A stretch of 64,000 nt of DNA from Euphorbia lathyris (lineage: Eukaryota; Streptophyta; Magnoliopsida; Malpighiales; Euphorbiaceae): NCBI RefSeq assembly GCF_963576675.1, contig NC_088918.1, positions 35,683,501 to 35,747,500 of the forward strand, written 5' to 3'. The notes beneath the pieces are model-generated. The model was not told the DNA's origin, made no database searches, and saw nothing but the letters and a program-made list of their open reading frames with translations. Both the position numbers and the translations under genes were made by a program. Positions 11,711-23,973 of the stretch are shown here, piece after piece. Each line of letters begins with the position of its first letter. The first letter of the stretch is position 1.

Positions 11711-13070
11711 CACATCACAATATATGCAGAATTAACATGATAAAAGTTTATTCAGGTTGTTAATTTAATTGATTTGATGTATATCAAATATCCCCTTGAT
11801 AACCTTTGATGTAAATATCCTGTGTAAATCTGTTTGTTGATGTCTAGTCTCCTTGTTTATTAAATCTTTTCTCCATTTTTTTCTCATCTCCATGATTATT
11901 CATTCTCTACTCGATTGTTTTGTGTTCGCGGGAATCACTGTACAGACTGTGCGTTTTATGATGGATTTGTTTAGTTTTAGCTGTTTGAATTTTGTCTCCC
12001 CAAGTCTGGAAGTTCCGAAAATTTTGAAATTTTTAAATCTTCTTTCACAATTAGTAACCCTTGCCTAAATGCATTTCCCCAAAAATAGTGAGAACTCGAG
12101 CCTGCAATTGCATCTAAATTATGCATTAATCTTTTCTGAGTGGGCCAGCACTCACTATCTTTAGGGAGAATTTGCCTTGGTTTGCCCTGTTGAAATGGAG
12201 ATTCTTTTTGACAATCATAGGAGGAAAATGGCAATTAGATGCCCCTTCCGCTACACAAAGAGCCACCTGTACTTTGCACTCACATTTTAGGATAACCAAC
12301 TTGAGCCATAACCTGTTCTTTCTATAAACCACTCAAAGAAACCTTTCCATTCACTGATATTCCTAAATAACCTGAATTCTGTCTTGTGCTTCAAAACTAT
12401 CTGCTTAATTTGAAATCATGTGCTTTTAAAGACACACAAAGCAGGAAAACAAAGGCAATTGAGCAGATAATGCTAAAGATAGGATAGAAAGGAACCTGGG
12501 AATGATGTGTTTGGTTGAAAAGATCTTTAATGATTAATATAAATAGAAAGGGTAGTTTGTTATGAGAATCAGGCTGTGTGGGTCGGGTAAGGAAAGAAAT
12601 GATAAGTGGTTGAATGCTGAGTAGGTTAAATAATTTGCATAAAGACAGAATTTATACACTTAAATAGCCTCTCACTGTCAAACCAGAACCTAAGCCTAAC
12701 ATTTCAACCGTTGTCAAGTCCTTTGGACTATGTTTGGAAGAATTTTGACCCATAGATTCAGGACCAAAAGGCAAACTCACACCCTAAGGGTGTGGTGACT
12801 GAGCTAATGAGTGAAATTGCATTCTTTTCCCTATGGTAAATAAATGCCATACGAGAGTGAGTGAAATATTCCAGTCCCTAAGTGAGGCATGTTTGGCGAA
12901 TTGATTGCTCCTTGTGAAAGTGGAAGTCTAATTTTAAGCTTTAAGGAATTTCTCGATTAAAAGCACTCAGTTTAATACAACCTTTAACTTTTCAATGAGA
13001 TCATAGATTGCATCTGACAGCTACCCCGCTGAACAAAACAATTTCTTTTCTCATTATCTTTCTCTGTACT
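11711..13070 (+). other. Athila 3' non-coding region
   Basis: No supported gene. The stretch continues on the far side of the solo LTR (15165-15230) and leads to the polypurine tract, as in Athila elements, which carry a long untranslated region before the 3' LTR. Short ORFs here have no family features. Confidence 0.55.
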
Positions 13071-13075
13071 ATTTC

Positions 13076-15159
13076 TGTTGGAAATTAGGCTAAGGTATAG
13101 CAGCGGAAATATAAAATTTTTAACCTATTTCCATTTAACCACAAGATCCGTTAACCGTTATTTCATATAAAGAAGGATAAGAAGAAATACCTTTTAGAAG
13201 TTCTATCTACCATTGCAAACGAAGTGCCCACAACTTCAAAAGAGATAGAAACTGTCTACCAATCTGCCCCTATCCGAAACAGACCTTCTAGACCTCCGAA
13301 CGACAATACCTTCGGTGGAAACATGGAAGAATATGTCTAGAAGCTCCTTTCCAAAAATCGCGACGATCCGACGGTTCAATCTCCGGGAATCCGCGAAATC
13401 GTGAACTGACCTGATGTAGGAGTAGTAAAACGAATTTCTCCCTTTTGTTTGTTTTTCTTCTTCGAGTTCCCAAACACGAAATAAAACACGGGAAGATTAA
13501 TTTCGTATCAACCGTTGAATAGCAACCAAAGTAGATTGCCTCTAACTAATCAACACAAGATCAAGGATAAAAGAAATAGATGAAAATTAATTGATCAAAT
13601 GAAGCCGTAGAGAAATCTCGTCCTCGAACTAGGGGTGTCGAATTTTCTCTCTCTTGGACTAGGTGAATTTCGAAAATCACAAGTAGGGTATGGCTTGCTT
13701 GGATTTCAAAAATCTCAAGGGAAGAGGTATTTATAATCTCTTGTATCTAATCTCTAGTTAGATAGAATTAGGTTACTGAATAGGAATTCCATTCGGAATA
13801 GAATTCCTAATTATTATCTCACTATATATCTAATATATTAAGGATAATAATAATAACCTTATTGGATAATAATAGGAGTATATTAATCTAATTAAAACTC
13901 CTAACTTAATTATCTCTTAATTAATTTAATTCATATTCCTAATCTAATTAGGATTAACAAAATCAAATTAATTATTCATGTATATCACTACATGAATTTC
14001 GAGCCCCTTATGTCCATGGGCCTTATTGGGCTCAATTGGGCTTCTATCAATTAATTAACATCTATCTCTCTTTTAGGTTCCAAGTCTTATGTGTGATCCA
14101 TTAGGTTCTTATTGCTTCTAGCCGTATGCAACGTTATTAAATTAATTTTCAAAGAATTATATTTAATCTTTGCATAACGGAATGATATACAGAGTATGTG
14201 ATTAGCAAGTTCGTAATCATTCCCCCAGAGCTATAAGAAGACAGATTGATTCTGTCGTTAACCTTTCCGTATTAGTTACAGTATAATTCGATCCTTTATC
14301 AACTACATCCTTGAACTGAATCTTATGACCATGGGTGATGTCAAGTCACATATAGCGAGACGTTCGTTTTACTTGTACAGGCCGAGTCAACTCAAAAAGA
14401 TAGGTTAAGTGAAATCTGTATTTCTTACTCTTAAGCTATCACCTTGTAAGGATTTAGAGTCGAGTCTTCCACAAGCGATCCATGGATGTATCTCCCATTT
14501 ATCGGGAGTGATAAATGCTCAATCCAATATATAACGACTCCGCAATTACTTCCTGTGATACCCGACGTCTACTGTTCACACCCCAGAGTCATCTCTGTTA
14601 AGGATCGTGTTACACCAGAGTCAAAGCTTCACATTCCGTAATCCAGAATACCAATTAATATTCCTTTGAGTCTGAGGATTAGTTATACCTATTAATACCA
14701 ATGAGATGAACAGGTGACAAGGATGAATCTACCCATCCTGTTATCTCAAATCGGATCCCCAATCCTAATGAACAACGTTTCATCGGATCTATGTAACTGT
14801 CCAGATATCTGTATATATGAAGCTTGTGAGATCAGCTTTCTGTCGGACAGAAGACATTGTTACATACAAGTCTCAACAGTGATATGTCAATCCCAAACAT
14901 ATCACTTGACTTGGGGTGGTTTTAAGTTTATCAGTTTACTATAAAGTTTTATCTCACTTCATGCTTATATGAACACTTCATAATCACTTTAAATAAACTT
15001 ACGGATTTCCTTTTATTAGACTTTATTTAGTACTTAAAAGGGATTGCCTTTATATAGTTATAAAACATATATCTCATTAAACAAATGATATAAAGAACAA
15101 TTCATTTACATTAAGTTTGTATCCTAGAACAATTGTCTATAGGACACTAAACCCCAACA
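13076..15159 (-). repeat. Solo LTR of the copia element 1/2 family (long LTR form)
   Basis: The ends are complete (plus strand TGTTGGAAATTAGG to ACCCCAACA) and flanked by the 5-bp duplication ATTTC at 13071-13075 and 15160-15164. No internal domain is present, so this is a solo LTR, the usual product of recombination between two LTRs of one element. At 2084 bp it is about 230 bp longer than the LTR of element 1; the extra segment lies at about 13231-13460 and is shared in part with the 3' LTR of element 2. Confidence 0.95.
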
Positions 15160-15230
15160 ATTTCATTCCTAACTTTTCTCTGTTGAATTCTTTTTCTTAC
15201 ATTTGGTTGCTTGAGGACAAGCAAAGATTC

Positions 15231-15244
15231 AATTTGGGGGTATT
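15231..15244 (+). other. Polypurine tract of the Athila element
   Basis: AATTTGGGGGTATT directly precedes the 3' LTR start at 15245. This is the usual place for the plus-strand primer. Confidence 0.7.
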
Positions 15245-16529
15245 TGTTAGGCATGAAATTGACTAAGTTTAATCACAATACTTATACAAGAATTGGGGTG
15301 TTTTTATGTTATATTGCAAGAATAAAAGGGCTGATTAATGTTTTTTTTAGATAAGCAAAGATAAAAGCCAAACTCGCTGGAAATAGCTTGTTTCGCAACT
15401 GCCAAAGAGGAGTAGAGCCTTTCTATGATCCAACGGTCAAACGCCGGATATTCTGATGACGGACAGCGACAGATCAGAGGTGGGCGTGGCAGAGGCAGCA
15501 GGTGGAAAAGTGTTTCGGTGGCATTTCCTAAAAGTAACATGAGGACAAGATGTTTCGACCCTTGAGTGTTCAAGGGTCAAAAGGATCCATAATCATTTTC
15601 TATTTTGTTTAGTTATAGAGTGTTGACTTATTTCTGTATTGCTTTTGTAAGGGTACTTTGGGGTACCAGTTTTGGCCCAATCTTTCTCCTTTAAATAGAG
15701 GTAGCAAAGGAAAGATAGGGCATGTTCATCATCGGATAAATTATTTAGTTTAGAACAGAAAAGTCACTCTTTAGGCGTTAGAATAGAGCTCCAATGGAGT
15801 TTCAAAATGTATCAAGAACTTCTGATTGCTCACTGCTCGATATGAGTGAGTAATCCATTTTGAATAGGCACGACCAGTCCGGGCCGGTAATGTAAGTTTT
15901 ATAACTCTTTCAATGAATGTTTAGTATTTTGCCAATGATGTGTTGATGAGGATCTTTACTTCTGTGCTTCGGCATATATGCATGTGATAGATGAATGTTA
16001 GGACACTATTTGCATCTTCACCGATATCTCTATCAATCTCGCAACCTCGAAGCAGACATGTTAGATGGTTGTGTCAAAGGTTTTCTTAATGGAAATGCAG
16101 CTTTGATCTTAATGCAAGAAAGAAAGTTCCTTTAGGACGCTATTAGCTCTAGTAAATCTTAGGAACTTAAGAACACACGAAAGTTGACTTAAGTGGGCAT
16201 TAAAGCTGATACTTTGACTTCATTGGTACTGTCACAAATTCGTTGGAGTGTTGTATGACCTTACACAACCTGTTCGGCAGTGCCTAGCCTGTTCTATCCT
16301 TTAAACTGTCTTCTATTTGTAATATCCTTCATAACTTTAGCACGCTTTTGTCTTAACTGTCCACACTCAAACAATCAATCCTACTAAGATGATACCTTTA
16401 CACACACACTTTGTTCAGCAACGATTTTCTCATATCATTTTGATCTCAATCCCTGTGGATACGATACTTGACTTATCACTTTATTACTTGTATCTAGTAC
16501 ACTTGCTAGAGTCACATCTGAGGACAACA
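15245..16529 (+). repeat. 3' LTR of the Athila-type element
   Basis: It starts TGTTAGGCATGAAATTG right after the polypurine tract and ends near AGGACAACA at 16529; an alternative end is TTCAACA at 16562. About 1.28 kb. The 5' LTR is outside the window, so neither the right boundary nor the TSD can be checked. The CACTA transposase fossil begins just after it. A small ORF near 15304-15573 has no family features. Confidence 0.7.
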
Positions 16530-16562
16530 TATACTATTACCAAATTATGTATTTTTTCAACA

Positions 16563-17022
16563 GTTGTAGTAAGGTAATCGATCCAACGAGATTAGATAAG
16601 TTGCAGGCCGATATAATTTAGACAATTTGTGGGTTTGAAATGTATTTTCAACCCTCATTTTTTTACGTGATGCCTCATTTTTGGCCGTTCATGTTGTTCA
16701 TGAAATAAAATTGTGTGGGCTAGTGTGTATGAGATACATGTATCCCTTTGAATGGAAAATATGCATCTTAAAAGGCAGAGTGATGAAGCTAGCCATACTT
16801 GAAGCTAGTATTGTCAAACAAAAAATGGTTGAGGAGATTCATGGTAAGGGTACTATTAAAAGCAAAACTATAACAATTGGTGTTGAATTGATGGGAAAGG
16901 TGGAAGTTTATGTGTTGCAAACTCTTGAGAAGTTCATTCATAATTGGATGAGCATATGACATTCATGGTAAGGGTACTGTTAAAAGCAAAACTATAGGTG
17001 GAACTTTATTTGTGGCAAACTC
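16563..17022 (+). pseudogene. CACTA (En/Spm, TNP2-type) transposase fossil, left part
   Basis: Translation from about 16580 gives LDKLQADI, a stop, then CGFEMYFQPSFFYVMPHF, followed by the 93-codon frame at 16681-16959 with CMRYMYPFEW and ILKGRV. These match the DUF4218 region of plant TNP2 transposases. It is degenerate: it has stops, and a block containing a GGTAAGGGTACT word near 16840 is repeated near 16960. The gene continues at 40898 after the Sirevirus. TSD AACTC at 17018-17022 marks the split. Confidence 0.75.
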
Positions 17023-18505
17023 TGTTGAAACACCTTTCCAACATGATTTTGATTTGACAAAATTATTTAAGTTAATCCATGATTAAGACAATTAAATTTA
17101 AGTTCTTTGATTTAATTGTACTAATGCGGCTGTTCAATGTTGAGTATAAAAATATTTATAAGAACAGGAATCAAATTAAGACAGAACATAGTCAGCATGA
17201 CAACATAGCGCGGGCTGAGTAAAGAATAACTCAGTACGAAAGAAGGAAAGTCTTCTTCAGAACCGAAGCTTACAAATGAAGTTAATCACAGAAGCTGAGT
17301 GAAAAGCAACTCAGCATAAAAGAAGAGAAGTCTTCTTCGGAACTATATCCTGCAGAACGACGCTGACCGTGGAAGCTGAGTGAAAGGCAACTCAGTATCG
17401 GAATTGGCGACAATCAAAGACAATGGTTATCAAAGTCATGCTGAATGATTTTAAGACAGCACCAATGATCTGTTTGCTAAAAGACAAGATCCGCCAGTGA
17501 TCTGCACCAATTCAGAAGCTTTAGAATTATGCATGGATACAGTTTCGAGACGCATGGGTCAAATGTCCGTTGGCTAAATGACGAAACCTGCATAAAAGAC
17601 AAACCTGCGAGAAGAAGACAAGCCTGGCGCCTGCGGAATTCAGACGACAGGATTGGCTTGCAAATCTGAAGCTGACCAGAACAATGTCGGAAGAAAGAGC
17701 CGTTTGAATTCAACGGATAGATCCGAATTCAAATGATTGTGTCTTCAGATTTCAACTATAAAAGGACAAGTACACTTCTTGGATCCTTTGCCGAAAATAC
17801 AAGTGAAAAAGAGCATACATACAAAGCACATCAAAACAAGAAAAAGATCTTACACCAAATTTCTATCTCTGTGTAAAAGCTAGATTGATTTTGTAATCAT
17901 CTAAAGTGTTCTTTGTCTGAAAAAGAACAAGTCTGTATCAATTGTAGAATTGAGAGAGTTGTGCTGAGTACTCGGTTTTAAGTACTCAGTGGTAGAGAAA
18001 TCTAGGTGTTCGGTTATAGCACTTAGTAGGAGTTGAGTAGACAAATAGAGGACGGTACTCTTGCATATTCAACTGCCTTGTAAACGGTTTGTGCTCTACC
18101 TTTAAAGAGCTCAGTATTGGATTGAAAAAGCCCGGAGGGATTCTGGGGACTGGACGTAGGCGGAGAGGCCGAACCAGGATAAGTCGTGCTGAGTAATTTC
18201 TAACTCTATCTCAATATATATCTGTATATGTTGCTTGCTATATTTACTCAGTATATAAATTGTTTAAGCTGACACTGAGTAAATTAGAGTGTTGAGTTGG
18301 AAGCTGACCACAAAAGCGTTATTTCCTAACTCGCAAGTAAAACAGCTCTAGTCAGTATCTGACTAAAACTGTCTTACGCCTCACTCGGCCGTGCTGACCA
18401 AAACTGAGTTGTGAAACTCAAAGAATTATATTAAATCAACATAATTAAAACGAAAAAGTTATATTAGTTCCTAACTCCCCCTGAACTAATTACACGGGAC
18501 CAACA
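17023..18505 (+). repeat. 5' LTR of the Sirevirus
   Basis: 1483 bp, TGTTGAAACA to GGGACCAACA. The first half carries an 80-bp period repeated three times, each unit opening with a CTGAGT...ACTCAG inverted repeat (17215-17234, 17295-17314, 17376-17395). A likely TATA motif, CTATAAAAGG, is at 17756-17765. The second half matches 40141-40897. Confidence 0.92.
17756..17765 (+). promoter_or_regulatory. Probable TATA box of the Sirevirus LTR
   Basis: CTATAAAAGG in the middle of the LTR fits a plant TATA box and would place the transcript start near 17790. The duplicated 3' LTR copy at 40143-40152 keeps it. Position and consensus are the only evidence. Confidence 0.55.
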
Positions 18506-18507
18506 AG

Positions 18508-18520
18508 TGGTATCAGAGCC
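18508..18520 (+). other. Primer binding site (initiator tRNA-Met type), Sirevirus
   Basis: TGGTATCAGAGCC lies two bases after the LTR. This is the standard copia primer site. Confidence 0.92.
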
Positions 18521-18566
18521 TAGCTCAATACTCAAAGATATAACTATCTTGAGCTGATCCCGATAA

Positions 18567-20357
18567 ATGGCTAAGAACAGCACTCGTTTCCTTCCAAGGA
18601 ACCAAACAACACAGATACTCCCTGAGGGATTATCAATTAGTCGGCCTCCCTTGTTTTTCGGATCAAACTATACATTTTGGAAAAACATGATGAAGAACTT
18701 TATTCAAGCTACAAACATGAGTGCGTGGCTTGCAATAGTTCAAGGCCCATATGTGCCGTACAAAACTGTTGATAACGAAAAGGTTGTCAAAAGTGAAACT
18801 GAGTGGTCAGAAGATGATCTTAAAAAATTACAAAATAATGCTTCGGCTATCAATATGGTTCACTGTGCGCTAGATGCTGCAGAGTACAACAAAATTTCAG
18901 GTTGTGAGTCAGCGCAGGAGATATGGAAAAAGCTCGAGGTGACCTATGAAGGCACAAGCAAAGTTAAGGAGTCCAAAGTGAACCAACATATGAGACTGTA
19001 CGAGCTGTTCGAAATGAACAAAAACGAAGACATCTCAGAGATGAACTCAAGGTTCACCAATATCATAAATGAGCTCAAGAGGCTCGGAAAGAACTTCACC
19101 GAAGAGGAACATGTGAAGAAAATATTGAGAAGTCTTCCCAAAAGCTGGCAAGCTAAGAAGACAGCTGTGGAAGAAGCTCAAGACTTGACCACGTACAAAT
19201 ACGACGAGCTGATCGGATCTCTACTGACTCATGAGATCTCTATGAAAAACTTCGAAGCAAAAGAAAAGTCAGAGGACAAGAAACAAAAATCACTTGTCAT
19301 GAAAGTTGACTCAACCGAAGCTGACTCATCAGACGATAAGGAAATGGCCATGTTCACAAGGAAGATGAAGAAGTTGTTCAGAAAGAATGAAAAGAAAAGC
19401 AAGAGGCCATTTAGAAGAAGCGACAAATACAGAGCTGAGCCCAGCGACGACAGATACGAAAAGGACAGCTCTAAGCCTGTCACATGCTTCGAGTGCCATC
19501 AAACCGGGCACATTAAATCAAGCTGTCCTAACTTAAAGAAAGAAAAGAAGGGAAGCAAAAAGGCAATGGTGGCTACATGGAGTGATAGTGATGAGTCAAC
19601 CTCATCAGAAGCTGACGTAAATGAAACAACAAATATATGCTTCATGGTCGATGGCGCTGCTGACCAATGCCAATCTGAGCAAGCTGACCTCTCGGATGAT
19701 ACTGACCAAGAGGAACACTCCAATGAGGTAACATCTCTACTCTTGCTTAGAAATGAAATGGTTAACGCCCTGAGTGATCTATATACACTGACTAAAAAGT
19801 GTAACAAGAAAATCAAAGCACTCAACAGGCGGTGTGACGAGATTGAAGAGGTCAAACTCAGTGACCTTCGATATCTTCTCCAAGACAACTCAACTTTGCA
19901 TGACAACATGGAAATCATGCACAAGTTTGTCTCGGAAGTCCAATCAGATTCAAAGAAACTGAGAAAGGATGTCACAACCCTACAGAACCAAATAAAAGGT
20001 TCAACTAAAAATAAATCCCATGCTGAGTACTCAGGTAATGGTCAGAGTAGACAGTTCACTCAGTGTGACTGTTGTGGGAAAAGAGGACACATAATATGTG
20101 TGTGTTGGTATAATCGGCGGATTGTCCAATGTGACTTCTGCGGAAAGAAAGGTCATACCACTAAGGTATGTTGGCATGCTCAGCAAAATGGTGCTGACCA
20201 AAGACAAAGTCACCCAAAAAGGGTAACTTATTGTGATTTCTGTGGTAAACAATGCCACACCATAAATGTATGTCGTCACAAGTTAAAACGTGATATAGCA
20301 CCTGTTTATGCTAACCAACGAGGACCCAAAAAGAATTGGGTACCTAAAGATGAGTAG
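18567..20357 (+). CDS. gag: Sirevirus Gag with four zinc knuckles
   Basis: An open frame of 596 codons starts at the first ATG after the primer site. The N-terminal part has the DUF4219/UBN2 gag fold signature (PLFFGSNYTFWKNMMKNF, then EIWKKLEVTYEGT near 115-130). A canonical CX2CX4HX4C knuckle (CFECHQTGHIKSSC) lies near 306. A Ser/Asp/Glu-rich linker and a predicted coiled segment (about 385-475) follow. Then come three further knuckles near 500, 521 and 555 of the form C-D-F-C-G-K-x-G-H-x4-C. The tail VPKDE precedes the pol frame. Gag packages element RNA in cytoplasmic particles. The frame is intact, but the element is dead through pol. Confidence 0.88.
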   Translation: MAKNSTRFLPRNQTTQILPEGLSISRPPLFFGSNYTFWKNMMKNFIQATNMSAWLAIVQGPYVPYKTVDNEKVVKSETEWSEDDLKKLQNNASAINMVHCALDAAEYNKISGCESAQEIWKKLEVTYEGTSKVKESKVNQHMRLYELFEMNKNEDISEMNSRFTNIINELKRLGKNFTEEEHVKKILRSLPKSWQAKKTAVEEAQDLTTYKYDELIGSLLTHEISMKNFEAKEKSEDKKQKSLVMKVDSTEADSSDDKEMAMFTRKMKKLFRKNEKKSKRPFRRSDKYRAEPSDDRYEKDSSKPVTCFECHQTGHIKSSCPNLKKEKKGSKKAMVATWSDSDESTSSEADVNETTNICFMVDGAADQCQSEQADLSDDTDQEEHSNEVTSLLLLRNEMVNALSDLYTLTKKCNKKIKALNRRCDEIEEVKLSDLRYLLQDNSTLHDNMEIMHKFVSEVQSDSKKLRKDVTTLQNQIKGSTKNKSHAEYSGNGQSRQFTQCDCCGKRGHIICVCWYNRRIVQCDFCGKKGHTTKVCWHAQQNGADQRQSHPKRVTYCDFCGKQCHTINVCRHKLKRDIAPVYANQRGPKKNWVPKDE

Positions 20358-20363
20358 TTTAAA

Positions 20364-23300
20364 ATGCAGGTGAGCCTGAGATGCATGGAAAAATCAAAAC
20401 TGTGGTACATTGACAGCGCATGCTCGAGGCACATGACTGGTGATGAAACTCAGTTCATCACACTTGAGCTTAAACGAGGTGGAAACGTAAGCTTTGGAGA
20501 CAATAAAAAGGGTAAGATAGTAGGCTCAGGTACTATCAGAGGTAACCCCACTATTGAGTCAGTCTCCTTAGTTAAGGGTCTCAAATATAACCTATTGAGC
20601 GTAGCTTAGCTGTGTGACAGCGGTAGACAGGTTATATTTGATGCTACTCAGTGTCGGATACTCGAGGGAAAAACAAATAATTTGATTTTAACTGCCCCTC
20701 GTGTTGACAATGTATATATGTTGAGTTTAGAAAAACATTTTTCCAAAAATATATGCTTAGTATCTAAAGAGGATAACTCCTGGCTATGGCATAGGAGACT
20801 TGGTCATGTAAGCATGGACCTTCTTGCCAAATTAGCTAGAAAGCAACTAGTTGAGGGATTGCCCGAATTGAAATTTGAAAAAGATCAATTATGTAATGCT
20901 TGTCAGCAAGGTAAACAAATGAAAAAATCTTTTCAAAGTAAAAACATTGTCTCAACCAAGCGACCATTGGAATTACTACATTTGGATCTTTTCGGACCTG
21001 TCCAGCCACTCAGCTTGGGAGGTAAGAAATTTTCCTTGGATCATCTTGCTGAGTAGCAAGGATGAAACATTTGAGATGTTCACAACATTGATTAAAAAGC
21101 TTGAAAATGACAAAGACCTAAGAGTAGCTCATATTAGAAGTGATAATGACGGAGAATTCAAAAACCAACAGTTTGATGAATTCTATGAAGTCAGTGGCAT
21201 TGACCACAACTTTTCTGCTCCTAGGACGCCTCAACAAAATGGGGTTGTTGAAAGGAAGAACGGAACAATAGTCAAAATTGCTAGGACAATGCTGAGCGAA
21301 AATAGGCTTCCAAAGTATTTCTGGGGTGAAGCTGTCCACACAGCATATTATATACTGAATAGGGCTTTAGTTAGACCTATACTCAAGAAAACTCCTTATG
21401 AACTTTGGAAAGGACGAAAGCCCAACATTGGATACTTTCGTGCCTTTGGGTGTAAGTGTTTTATGCTCAACACAAAAGATAATCTTGCTAAATTTGATGT
21501 TAATGCTGACGAAGCAATCTTTTTAGGGTACTCAACTAACAGTAAAGCATATAGGGTGTATAACAAACGAACTCAAGTTGTAGAAGAGTCTGTCCATATC
21601 GATTTCGATAAAACTGACCCTGCAGGAAAGACAACTCAGTCCGCTGAAGATGAACCAAGCTCAGCTTCCACTGATCAAAATGGAGCCTCTGAGTCATCAG
21701 TACAAGGGCTGACCAAAGGTAAGCACGAAACCGAAATTACTTTTGCTGACCAAACTACTCCTGTAGATATTGTAGAAACACCTATTCCAAACAACTCAAC
21801 ATTACCCAAAGAAATCAAAATTCCAAGAGGACATTCGGAGAAGTCCATTCTTGATGCTGCTGAAAACAAGCTGATGACAAGAGATCGGCTTAGAAAATAT
21901 CTCAGCAATGTTGCATTCGTCTCGGTACTTGAACCGAAGAACATCTCTGAAGCTGAGCACGACGAACATTGGATCAATGCTATGCAAGAGGAACTTGATC
22001 AGTTCAAAAGAAATGAGGTATGGGATTTAGTACCAAAACCTAGGAATCAAAAGACCATAGGAACTAAGTGGGTCTTTAGAAATAAGCTAGATGAGCAAGG
22101 CAATGTAGTCAGAAATAAAGCCCGACTTGTAGCCCAAGGCTATAGTCAGCAAGAGGGTATTGACTATGGTGAAACCTTTGCACCCGTTGCTAGGTTAGAG
22201 ACTATACGTATATTGTGTGCATATGCTAGTTTCATGAACTTCAAACTATATCAAATGGATGTCAAAAGTGCTTTTCTTAATGGATTTATAAACGAAGAGG
22301 TATATGTTAGTCAGCCTCCTGGGTTTGAAGATCCAAAGTGTCCAAACCACATTTATAAACTCAAGAAGGCCTTGTACGGCCTGAAACAAGCACCTCGTGC
22401 TTGGTATGAGAGGTTGACCAATTTCCTGTTGACCAGGAACTATGTCAGAGGCAAAGCTGACACAACCTTATTCATTAAGAAGAAGGGTAAAAATACCCTG
22501 CCGGCACAAATTTACATAGATGATATAATATTTGGTGCTACTGATGAATCTATGTGCAAAGAATTTAGTAAACAGATGCAAACTGAGTTCGAAATGTCTA
22601 TGATGGGCGAACTCAACTTCTTCCTTGGACTTCAAATCAAGCAAGGGAAGAACGGCATCTTCATTAGTCAGTCTAAGTATGCCAAAGAAATGTTAAAGAA
22701 ATTCGATATGGAAGATTGTAAGCCCATATCAACCCCAATGGGTACTGATATTATCCTGTGCACGGATGAGAAAAGTAAGTCAGTAGACAGTAAGTTATAT
22801 CGAGGTATGATTGGATCTCTACTCTATCTTACTACTAGTAGACCTGATATTCAGTACTCAGTATGCTATTGCGCTAGATATCAAGCTGACCCCAGAGAAT
22901 CACACCTTGTAGCCGTAAAAAGAATTTTTAGATATTTGTAGAGCTCGGTTAATGCAGGTTTGTGGTATCCAAACTCAAATGACTTCACACTCATTGGATA
23001 CACTGATGCTAACTATGGACGGGACAAGCTAGAGCGTAAGAGCACTTCTGGAGGATGTCACTTCCTTGGAAGCTTTCTAGTGTCTTGGTTCAGCAAGAAG
23101 CAGTCATCAGTTGCCCTGTCTACAACTGAAGCTGAGTACATTGCTGCTAGAAGCTGTGTGGCCCAAGTCCTATGGATTAAGCAACAGCTTGAGGATTACG
23201 GAGTTAAAACAGAAACAATTGAAGTCAAATGCGATAACAAGAGCGCTATTGACCTATCTAAGAATCCAATCCAACACAGCAGGATGAAGCATGTCAGCAT

Positions 23301-23457
23301 AAGGCATCACTTCATCAGAGATCATGTACTCAAAGGTGAGATCAAGCTGACCTACGTACCAACAGATGAACAGCTTGCGGATATCTTCACTAAGCCTCTG
23401 GCTCGTGAGCAATTCAGCATATTAAGGGAAGCTATCGGTATGTGTAATCCTGTTTAA
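20364..23457 (+). pseudogene. Sirevirus pol: protease, integrase, reverse transcriptase, RNase H
   Basis: Domains in order: the protease-like site WYIDSACSRHMTG; the GAG-pre-integrase LWHRRLGH; integrase with D in LHLDLFGP, D in IRSDNDGEF and E in [11 protein letters not shown] with [25 protein letters not shown] and the catalytic YIDDIIFG; and RNase H with GYTDANYG, STTEAEYIA, CDNKSAI and LADIFTKPL. Breaks: TAG at 20607-20609 (family Gln); a deletion plus frameshift near 21028 that removes the conserved VDDFSR-like strand between the first two integrase acidic residues; and TAG at 22939-22941 before the RNase H. Gag and pol are separated by one stop and are not fused. Confidence 0.9.
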
Positions 23458-23973
23458 TAAATTCTTGATCAATATTGAGTGATTATACTATATACCGAGT
23501 AGTTAATGCATGCTAAGTAACTTACTCAAACTGAGCTAAACTGAATAACATAGAATCACCTTATGCTGACTAGACATACATGCTGAGTGATTACTACAGG
23601 CTGAGTTACTTTTGTATGAAAATCTCTTCTAGGTAAAACTGAGCACTCAGTATTTTAAACGTTTATAATTCCAAATACTGAGTAAAATCCATTTAACATT
23701 AAATGCTAGCACACGCGCCATAACTGGCCACCTAGGATGATGTAATCGCAATAATTAAGAAAACAAATGCGTCGAACATGTCATAAATGCCAGATTATTA
23801 TCGTTTGATCATCTCGAGGTAAAACGGCTACTCCAACGTTCTAGATCAACTCGACCCTCTATAAATAGTGGACGAATTCCCACTCACATCTCTTTACACT
23901 TTGAAATCTCTGGCAAACTGATTTCTATCTAAATCCCTAATCCTCAAATACTCTCAAAGAATCCCTAAAAATC
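23458..23973 (+). other. Sirevirus spacer between pol and the env-like ORF
   Basis: No ORF. It is dense in CTGAGT/ACTCAG words. CTATAAATAG at 23859-23868 could be a TATA box for a separate transcript of the env-like gene, about 105 bp before its ATG. This is inference from the motif and spacing. Confidence 0.5.

Larger units (their letters stand above)
7254..16529 (+). mobile_element. Athila-type Ty3/gypsy retrotransposon, 3' part
   Basis: Content in order: the pol zinc-binding and integrase region (7310-8509), a gap, an env-position ORF (9143-10513), a long non-coding region, a polypurine tract at 15231-15244 and the 3' LTR from 15245. Integrase as the last pol domain marks Ty3/gypsy, and a further ORF after pol plus the wording of both proteins point to Athila. 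Copia element 1 cuts pol on the left; the 5' half is outside the window. It also hosts a Harbinger-like MITE (10681-11707) and a solo copia LTR (13076-15159). It is inactive: several stops and a frameshift. Confidence 0.85.

Noticed and set aside
17215..17395. CRISPR-like array (short inverted repeats at regular 80-bp spacing)
   Set aside because: The repeats lie in a plant LTR, the spacers are homologous to one another, and the host is a eukaryote.
17477..17713. Cys-containing 78-codon ORF in the Sirevirus LTR
   Set aside because: Antisense to the LTR, with no support; its region is missing from the 3' LTR.
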